NCBI GenBank assembly: GCA_037440525.1
Contig: JBBITW010000102.1
Span: forward strand, 1-12,776
Length of the DNA: 12,776 nucleotides
Direction of reading: 5' to 3'
From: JBBITW01 sp037440525
GTDB taxonomy: Bacteria > Desulfobacterota > BSN033 > UBA1163
A program made the translations under genes and the position numbers. The notes below the pieces were generated by a model. It saw only the letters and a program-made list of their open reading frames with translations, searched no databases and was not told where the DNA came from. Below, piece by piece: positions 8,313 to 12,776 of this stretch; positions within the stretch are counted from its first letter, which is position 1; each line of letters begins with the position of its first letter.

Positions 8313-8354
8313 TGTGCCCCTTGCTCTACGTCCGATCGCAGGTCAAGGGGCACA
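8313..8354. promoter_or_regulatory. Intercistronic hairpin between dctP and dctQM
   Basis: A perfect 11-bp inverted repeat: TGTGCCCCTTG (8313-8323) and CAAGGGGCACA (8344-8354), separated by 20 nt. It lies in the 110-bp spacer after the dctP stop. In the minus-strand transcript it forms a G/C-rich stem without a following U-run, so it looks like an RNA-stabilising or attenuating stem and not a full intrinsic terminator. Such stems after binding-protein genes commonly let the receptor be made in excess over its membrane partners; that role here is inferred. Confidence 0.62.
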
Positions 8355-8401
8355 ATTCATCTTTCAAATAATCACTGAAAATATTAAACCTCTTTCAGAC
8401 T

Positions 8402-9409
8402 TTATTGAAAGACCTCTAAGATTGCCTTTGCAGCCTCCCCTGAACCTTTATCAGAACACCTCTTTACATATATATCGTAGGCTGGTTTTGTGGCCCTTTT
8501 CCAGGCTGCATTCTCTTCGGGTGTGAATATCTTAACATTTACACCATGGTTTTTAAGAAATACTATAGACTTTTCGTCAATCTGTTGTTGTTCCTGAAAC
8601 CCTCTTTTATAGACATTCTTTGAAGCCGTCTCTATTATTTCTTTTACATCCTGGGGAAGTCTGTTCCATGTCCTGATATTTATAAAGATCCCCCATATGG
8701 ATGCAGCAGTTGGTCCTGCAACATACTTTGTAACCTCAAACAATTTCCTCTTCTCCACACTCTCCCAGCCTGTCATTACCCCATCAAGGGCTCCTTTTGC
8801 CAGTGCATCGTACATCTCTGATGCACTAACAGCTGCAGGTACACCTCCCCATGCCTTAATCGCATCAAAGAAAGGATCAGAAACCCCTCGAATACGAAGT
8901 CCTCTGGCATCCTCAGGTTTTAACACAGCGGTTTTTGTCGCAATACAGGTACCACTATAGGGAGCAAAACTCAGGAGCTTAACATTTATCTTCTGTAAGC
9001 TTTTTTCCATGAAGGGAAGTATCCTACTCTCCCTCTGAAGGAAATATTTGAGATCAGGCACAAGAAAGGGATAGTCGTTCCAGCAGAAGATCGGGTCGAA
9101 TCCTACCCAGTGGTTTATAGAGTTGAATCCCATCTCAATCGCTCCCCTCTGAACGGCCTCCGCTGTCTCTTCATGACCATAGAGCTGGCCTCCTGGATAA
9201 ATTTCAACAATCACTTTTCCCCCGGTCTTTTCTTTAATCTCTTTTGCAAAGGCAGGAAGGAGTTCTGCATTCTGAAATGATCTTGGTGGTAGAGCACAGC
9301 TCAGTCGAAGCTTAATTGCCTCTGCTGCCTGAGCTGGCATTGGATATGTTACTGTAATAAATAAAGCTACACAACTCAAAACCAAAAATAAAAAAATCTT
9401 TCCTCTCAT
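8402..9409 (-). CDS. dctP: TRAP transporter solute-binding protein (DctP)
   Basis: A 335-residue secreted receptor for the fused permease encoded next. The N-terminus is a clear Sec signal peptide: MRGK, a hydrophobic core (5-20), then PMPAQA with cleavage after about residue 28. The mature part has the DctP family pattern: IVEIYPGGQLYG (67-78), the RGAIEMG segment (88-94), ARGLRIRG (168-175), in which Arg174 (or Arg172) is in the position that usually forms a salt bridge to a substrate carboxylate, and ALDGVMTGWES (207-217). Trp215 and Trp111 may line the pocket. The length is normal. The start is firm: GGAGGTGA lies four bases before ATG. It follows the dehydrogenase gene by 51 bp. The family implies an organic-acid ligand; nothing in the sequence fixes which one. 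Confidence 0.95.
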   Translation of the reverse strand: MRGKIFLFLVLSCVALFITVTYPMPAQAAEAIKLRLSCALPPRSFQNAELLPAFAKEIKEKTGGKVIVEIYPGGQLYGHEETAEAVQRGAIEMGFNSINHWVGFDPIFCWNDYPFLVPDLKYFLQRESRILPFMEKSLQKINVKLLSFAPYSGTCIATKTAVLKPEDARGLRIRGVSDPFFDAIKAWGGVPAAVSASEMYDALAKGALDGVMTGWESVEKRKLFEVTKYVAGPTAASIWGIFINIRTWNRLPQDVKEIIETASKNVYKRGFQEQQQIDEKSIVFLKNHGVNVKIFTPEENAAWKRATKPAYDIYVKRCSDKGSGEAAKAILEVFQ

Positions 9410-9460
9410 AAAATCACCTCCAATTTGAATTTAATGTTATTTAGTAACCTTCTTCAAATT

Positions 9461-10414
9461 TTACTCTTCTCCAAAAAATTTACTCCTGAATTGCATATAT
9501 CTCATGAGATATTCCTGAAGGTTCTTTGTTGATTCCTTATGCCGATTCCCTGTCCACTGGTAAAACCCGCGTTCACTCTTAAAACCAATCTCTCCCTTTT
9601 TGACCTTTTCTTTAAGTAATGGTGAAGGATTGGGCGAGGATTCGATATATTTAAGGATATAATCATGAATTGATAATGTTAGATCAAGACCGACCATATC
9701 TGCATTCTCTATAGGTCCCAATATTGGCAACCTCAAACCAAATCCAAACTTAACACATTCATCAACAGCAGATGCATCAGCAATCCCGTGCTCAACTATT
9801 GAGATGGCCTCCCTCCAGAGGGCATGCTGGAGCCTGTTGCCAATAAATCCTGGGACATCCTTTTCTACCTTAACAGGATGTTTCCCAACCTCCTTTAGTA
9901 GATTAAAGGTTGTCTCAAAAACCTCATTCGATGTCTCTCTTCCCCTGACAACCTCAACAAGTGGAATCAGATATGGTGGGTTCCAGAAATGTGTTCCAAT
10001 AATCCTCTCTCTTGCCTTGGCCTTTTCAGAAATCTCACTGATGCTGATTACAGATGTATTTGTTGAAAGAATGGTTTCCTCCGGGCAAATGGAATCAAGA
10101 TTTTGAAAGATGTCCTGCTTCAGTTTTAGATTTTCAAAGACACATTCCACAACAAACTGTACACCTGATACGGCATCTCTTAAATTCAAAGTTGTCTTAA
10201 TCCTTGAAAGAATCTTTTCAATATCATTTAGATCAATTAAACCATATTGAGCCATCAAGGAAAGGTTTGACCGAATCCTCTCCTTAGCCTGAAGAAGCAT
10301 ATCCTCCTTAATATCCATTACATTTACATTATATCCCTTTTGTGCAAAAATCTGGGCTATTCCATGGCCCATCAATCCAGCACCAATTACCGCAATATCT
10401 CTAATCGCCGACAT
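9461..10414 (-). CDS. 3-hydroxyacyl-CoA-dehydrogenase-family NAD-dependent dehydrogenase
   Basis: A 317-residue two-domain dehydrogenase. The Rossmann domain starts with GAGLMG (11-16), and Asp34 at the end of the second strand indicates NAD rather than NADP. The active site is THFWNPPYLIPLVEV (141-155) with catalytic His142 and its partner Glu154; Asn193 in GFIGNRL and Ser121 in NTS are also conserved family positions. The C-terminal helical domain runs from about 187 to the end. The length, and the NPPYLIPLVEV pattern instead of the HFFNPV common in fatty-acid enzymes, resemble free-acid members such as L-carnitine and L-gulonate dehydrogenases. With a BKACE gene 74 bp upstream, oxidation of a beta-hydroxy acid to the beta-keto acid is the most likely job. 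The ribosome site is weak (AAGAG). A CoA-ester substrate remains possible. Confidence 0.92.
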   Translation of the reverse strand: MSAIRDIAVIGAGLMGHGIAQIFAQKGYNVNVMDIKEDMLLQAKERIRSNLSLMAQYGLIDLNDIEKILSRIKTTLNLRDAVSGVQFVVECVFENLKLKQDIFQNLDSICPEETILSTNTSVISISEISEKAKARERIIGTHFWNPPYLIPLVEVVRGRETSNEVFETTFNLLKEVGKHPVKVEKDVPGFIGNRLQHALWREAISIVEHGIADASAVDECVKFGFGLRLPILGPIENADMVGLDLTLSIHDYILKYIESSPNPSPLLKEKVKKGEIGFKSERGFYQWTGNRHKESTKNLQEYLMRYMQFRSKFFGEE

Positions 10415-10429
10415 ACTAAACTCTTTTCA

Positions 10430-10458
10430 TGAGACCTCTGAAAAAATATTTAAAAAAA
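10430..10458 (+). repeat. Dispersed repeat end, partial
   Basis: GAGACCTCTGAAAAAATATT and the A-rich bases after it, in the spacer between the BKACE and dehydrogenase genes, match the reverse complement of about 12471-12500 with only a few A/G differences. It resembles the outer flanks of the element at 12340-12456 and looks like a solitary end or relic. Low complexity lowers the weight of the match. Confidence 0.4.
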
Positions 10459-10488
10459 GACTTATAGACTTTCTCAAAAATCTCATCA

Positions 10489-11409
10489 TCAAAAATTGAC
10501 TCTATCTAAACCCTTTAACCCGAGCATGGATCTTGCGTCATCGGATGAAGCAATCTCTAATCCCAGTTCCTTTGCGAGGCGGACTGCCTTTTCAACCTGC
10601 TCTGCATTGCTTCGGGCAAGCTGTCCTGGACTTATATAAAGGTTATCCTCAAGGCCTACCCTGATGTTGCCACCCATAATCATATTGACAACCCCCATAG
10701 GAAACTGATACCTTCCTGCTGCACAGACAGACCACTGGAATTCATTAAATGTCTTCTTTGCTGTATTGATTAAATAGACGAGATTATCAACTGTTGCAGG
10801 TATTGCTCCGAGGATGCCAAGAACAAATTGTAAATATATTGGTTCTTTGAGAAAACCCTCACTTATTAGTTGTGATTGATTTGAAATCTGCCCTACAGAA
10901 TATACCTCAAGTTCGGGCTTTGTATCAACTTCCTCCATGGCGTTACAAAAGACCTTGAGGGAAGTGAATGTATTAGAAAAGATAAAACCCTCGGTGGACT
11001 CGAGAAATTCTTTCTCCCATGGATATTTAAACTCCTTAATCTTTTTTACTACAGGATATAATGCAAAATTAAATGATCCTGCATTGAAGGTTGCCATTTC
11101 TGGTTTCAGTTCCCTTACAACCGCTATTCTCTCCTCAGGTGTCATGGTTGCAGTTCCACCAGTGGTTGGAGTGATTACAAGATTTGTCCTTGCCTTTATC
11201 CCGCTCAAAATTTCCTTATATATTTTTATGCTTGTAGTTGGTTTTCCATCATCAGGATTCCTTGCATGAATATGGACAACCGCAGCACCGGCATCTTCAC
11301 ATCTTATAGCCTCATCGATCAGTTGCTCGGGAGTTATTGGTAGATAGGGAGACATTGATGGAACATGGATATTTCCTGTTAGTGCTGAAGTAATGATCAC
11401 CTTTCTCAT
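10489..11409 (-). CDS. Beta-keto acid cleavage enzyme, BKACE (DUF849)
   Basis: A 306-residue TIM-barrel enzyme of the BKACE family. These Zn enzymes condense a beta-keto acid with acetyl-CoA and split it to acetoacetate plus the CoA ester of the shortened acid. Metal ligands are visible as HIH (His46, His48) and Glu254; the reaction residues Arg250 and Asp255 fall in GGNIRVGLEDN (246-256). PTTGG (81-85) and the ELEVYSVGQ stretch with Glu168 also match the family. The length is typical. The start is supported by AAAGGA just before ATG. Position immediately before a 3-hydroxyacyl-CoA-dehydrogenase-type gene suggests that gene makes the keto acid used here, as CdhA and CdhC do in carnitine breakdown. 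The specificity residues cannot be read for a particular substrate, so carnitine itself is only one option. Confidence 0.94.
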   Translation of the reverse strand: MRKVIITSALTGNIHVPSMSPYLPITPEQLIDEAIRCEDAGAAVVHIHARNPDDGKPTTSIKIYKEILSGIKARTNLVITPTTGGTATMTPEERIAVVRELKPEMATFNAGSFNFALYPVVKKIKEFKYPWEKEFLESTEGFIFSNTFTSLKVFCNAMEEVDTKPELEVYSVGQISNQSQLISEGFLKEPIYLQFVLGILGAIPATVDNLVYLINTAKKTFNEFQWSVCAAGRYQFPMGVVNMIMGGNIRVGLEDNLYISPGQLARSNAEQVEKAVRLAKELGLEIASSDDARSMLGLKGLDRVNF

Positions 11410-11490
11410 GGGCTTCCTTTCATTCAGACCACTTTCTTCATTGTCTTACTTCTTTTTAGAGATTTCTTGAGATATTTCTGGGAGTGGTCA

Positions 11491-12252
11491 CTATTGATCT
11501 CCCTTATCCACTATGGCAACAAGTCTTACAATTGAACCGTCTCCTTTCACCCATCTGATGGGCCAGCCTGCAATGGTCACCCTTTTCCCTAAAACTTCGT
11601 CAATCTCACCACCAACATTCTCCCAACCCATTATACCGTTTCCAAGTAAAAGCCTGTGACAGGGTTCCCATTCAGGAAAATCCTCCAGCACCTCATGGCC
11701 TGTGACAAGTTTATACTCTTTGCAAACCTCAGGAAGTAGAGGCCCGGGACCATGTGGTCCAATGGCTGTCGCTAAAGGATGATCCAATGCCTGCTGGTCT
11801 ACGCCAACCGCCTTAACCCCTTTCTCAACGAACCACTGACCTGCCTCTTTGTAGAGGCCCGGGGAATATGCAAAGTATTCCCTCGAATCCCCATACTTTG
11901 CATGCCAGTGGGTATGGATGATAACAATATCACCCTTTTCAATCTTTGGTCTTGCCCTCTCTAAATCTTCAGGTGTAATGATTTCCCATTTCCCTTTCGG
12001 AATATCGACTATAACCCCTGTGCCATAATATTTATCCAAGGGTATCTCATCAGTATAAGGGGCACCTTCTATCACATGGGCAGGGGAGTCAGCATGTGTA
12101 GAACAATGCATGACTGTCGTAATCTGCTGGGAAAGAACCCCTGACTTGGCATGATAATGTATACGTTCAATCTTTACATCTGAAAAATAAGGCCATAGGG
12201 GAACATTATGTCCAAAGGGGTGACTTAGATCATAAAGCTTTACTTTTCCCAT
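11491..12252 (-). CDS. Cyclase-family (PF04199) metal-dependent hydrolase, kynurenine-formamidase-like
   Basis: A 253-residue member of the cyclase/kynurenine formamidase family (PF04199), whose members hydrolyse amides, lactones or related bonds using a divalent metal. The metal motif HxGTHxDxPxH appears as HCSTHADSPAH (49-59), so His49, His53 and Asp55 are kept while the usual Gly is Ser51. VGVDQQALDHP (149-159) and GIMGWENVGG (206-215) with Glu211 match the later conserved blocks. No signal peptide, so it is cytoplasmic. It is the first gene of the operon: AGGAG lies six bases before the ATG and a promoter lies about 40 bp upstream. The length is slightly above that of KynB (about 210). 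A kynurenine role is unlikely, as no tryptophan-degradation gene is near. The substrate is unknown. Confidence 0.92.
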   Translation of the reverse strand: MGKVKLYDLSHPFGHNVPLWPYFSDVKIERIHYHAKSGVLSQQITTVMHCSTHADSPAHVIEGAPYTDEIPLDKYYGTGVIVDIPKGKWEIITPEDLERARPKIEKGDIVIIHTHWHAKYGDSREYFAYSPGLYKEAGQWFVEKGVKAVGVDQQALDHPLATAIGPHGPGPLLPEVCKEYKLVTGHEVLEDFPEWEPCHRLLLGNGIMGWENVGGEIDEVLGKRVTIAGWPIRWVKGDGSIVRLVAIVDKGDQ

Positions 12253-12298
12253 CTTCGTCTCCTAAAAAATGATTAATTTCCAATAAAGAATTTAATTT

Positions 12299-12328
12299 TT
12301 TATAATATAGTTATTATAGGATTGTCAA
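12299..12328 (-). promoter_or_regulatory. Sigma70-type promoter for the catabolic operon
   Basis: On the minus strand a perfect TTGACA (12323-12328) is followed after 18 bp by TATAAA (12299-12304). Transcription would begin near 12291, giving a leader of about 40 nt before the cyclase ATG, which has its own AGGAG. The spacer carries an inverted repeat overlapping its -10 end, TATAATA-N4-TATTATA (12301-12318 on the plus strand), which could bind a repressor. No regulator gene is in the window. Confidence 0.6.
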
Positions 12329-12339
12329 TTTAGATGGTT

Positions 12340-12456
12340 GAGATCTCTTAAAAAGTCTTGGAATGACTGGAGAGGTAGGGTTCCAAACCCTTCGAATGCG
12401 GTCCACCCCACCTCCCCAGTATATAAGAGTAGTTTTTATTACTTTATCAGATACCT
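12340..12456. repeat. MITE-like inverted-repeat element, copy B (internally shortened)
   Basis: Bases 12364-12401 match 4448-4485 at 36 of 38 positions, and 12402-12420 (TCCACCCCACCTCCCCAGT) match 4592-4610 exactly. In copy A these two blocks are separated by 106 bp that are missing here. The outer flanks also match imperfectly. The arms ACTGGAGAGGTAGGG and CCCCACCTCCCCAGT can pair as a hairpin. It sits just upstream of the operon promoter. Confidence 0.68.
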
Positions 12457-12506
12457 CTGTTTGAGAAAAATCTTTCTTAAATATTCTTTCAGAGGTCTCT
12501 GATAAA
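12443..12506. repeat. Inverted repeat next to copy B
   Basis: TTTATCAGATACCTCTG (12443-12459) pairs with CAGAGGTCTCTGATAAA (12490-12506) with a single mismatch in 17, across a 30-nt loop. The left arm is also the right flank of copy B, so this looks like two element ends meeting head to head, either a composite or a second degraded copy. Confidence 0.55.
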
Positions 12507-12776
12507 ATTGTAATTTCTTCCCTTTTACTCCTCCACAAACCTTTCCCTGAAAGGTTCAGGAATAGTTTCTCATATGTAGATAAACGATTTTTACTGACAT
12601 CATGTAACCCGTTACTAAAACGGGGCTAAGTTAAAAGATCTGGCAGGAATATCCTCGAAAATCTTATCAAGCGGACGATTTAAATTTTTAGTTCTTCTCC
12701 AATATAGTTATTAAAAAGGATTCTCCGATAGAATCGGATACGCCTCTGGCAAAAAGGATTTTAGGATTTAAGGGTT
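12507..12776. other. Gene-free right edge with small hairpins
   Basis: No coding frame here is supported. I see a perfect 8-bp stem with a 3-nt loop (AACCTTTC/GAAAGGTT, 12538-12556), a CCCGTT/AACGGG stem near 12607-12624, and TCCGAT-AGA-ATCGGA (12724-12738). AATATAGTTATTA at 12701-12713 repeats a 13-bp stretch of the promoter region (12304-12316). None has a convincing U-tract, so I do not call a terminator. Confidence 0.4.

Noticed and set aside
9461..11409. Assigning the pair as carnitine degradation genes cdhA and cdhC
   Set aside because: The logic fits, but no carnitine-specific residue, betaine gene or thioesterase is visible, and a TRAP system is not a typical carnitine carrier.
11410..11490. 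GACCACT/AGTGGTC inverted pair in the BKACE-cyclase spacer
   Set aside because: Only 7 bp with a loop of about 50 nt; easily chance.
12314..12538. Minus-strand 74-codon frame upstream of the operon
   Set aside because: It is translated mostly from repeat element B and the promoter region, has no ribosome site of note and no family feature.

Overview
The window is AT-leaning bacterial chromosome, apparently from an anaerobe that lives on small organic acids. Two TRAP transporter systems, an acetylene-hydratase-like molybdenum/tungsten enzyme, a DUF362 protein and a BKACE/3-hydroxyacyl-CoA-dehydrogenase-type pair suggest a Desulfobacterota-like or other uncultured anaerobic lineage. No taxonomic marker gene is present, so this placement is weak.

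Layout. The left edge (1-747, + strand) holds the C-terminal part of a TRAP large permease that starts outside the window and belongs to another transcription unit; it converges tail to tail with everything else. From 12252 down to 788 all eight genes lie on the minus strand. In transcription order they are: cyclase-family metal hydrolase, BKACE (DUF849), 3-hydroxyacyl-CoA-dehydrogenase-family enzyme, TRAP solute receptor DctP, fused TRAP permease DctQM, ArgH/fumarase-superfamily lyase, then a 391-bp repeat-filled gap, then a DUF362 protein and an acetylene-hydratase-like molybdopterin enzyme. The first six are 51-110 bp apart and look like one operon, with a good sigma70-type promoter at 12299-12328. 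Whether DUF362 and the Mo enzyme are co-transcribed with them is unclear.

How the genes may work together (inference). DctP-DctQM imports a carboxylate. The cyclase-family hydrolase may open an amide or lactone, and the ArgH-like lyase, which lacks the argininosuccinate-specific residues, may split a C-N or C-O bond by beta-elimination. The dehydrogenase would oxidise a beta-hydroxy acid to a beta-keto acid, and BKACE would cleave that with acetyl-CoA to acetoacetate plus a shortened acyl-CoA, the same logic as carnitine degradation. The Mo/W enzyme and DUF362 protein could hydrate, hydroxylate or dehydroxylate the substrate. I do not recognise this as a described pathway, and the substrate is unknown.

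Non-coding content. A MITE-like inverted-repeat element is present at about 4424-4647, with an apparent internally deleted relative at about 12340-12456. A second repeat type carrying GAGCGAAGCGAGGAAT lies at 4651-4752. A strong hairpin separates dctP from dctQM. Related element ends occur at 10430-10458 and 12443-12506. The last 240 bp have no gene I can support.
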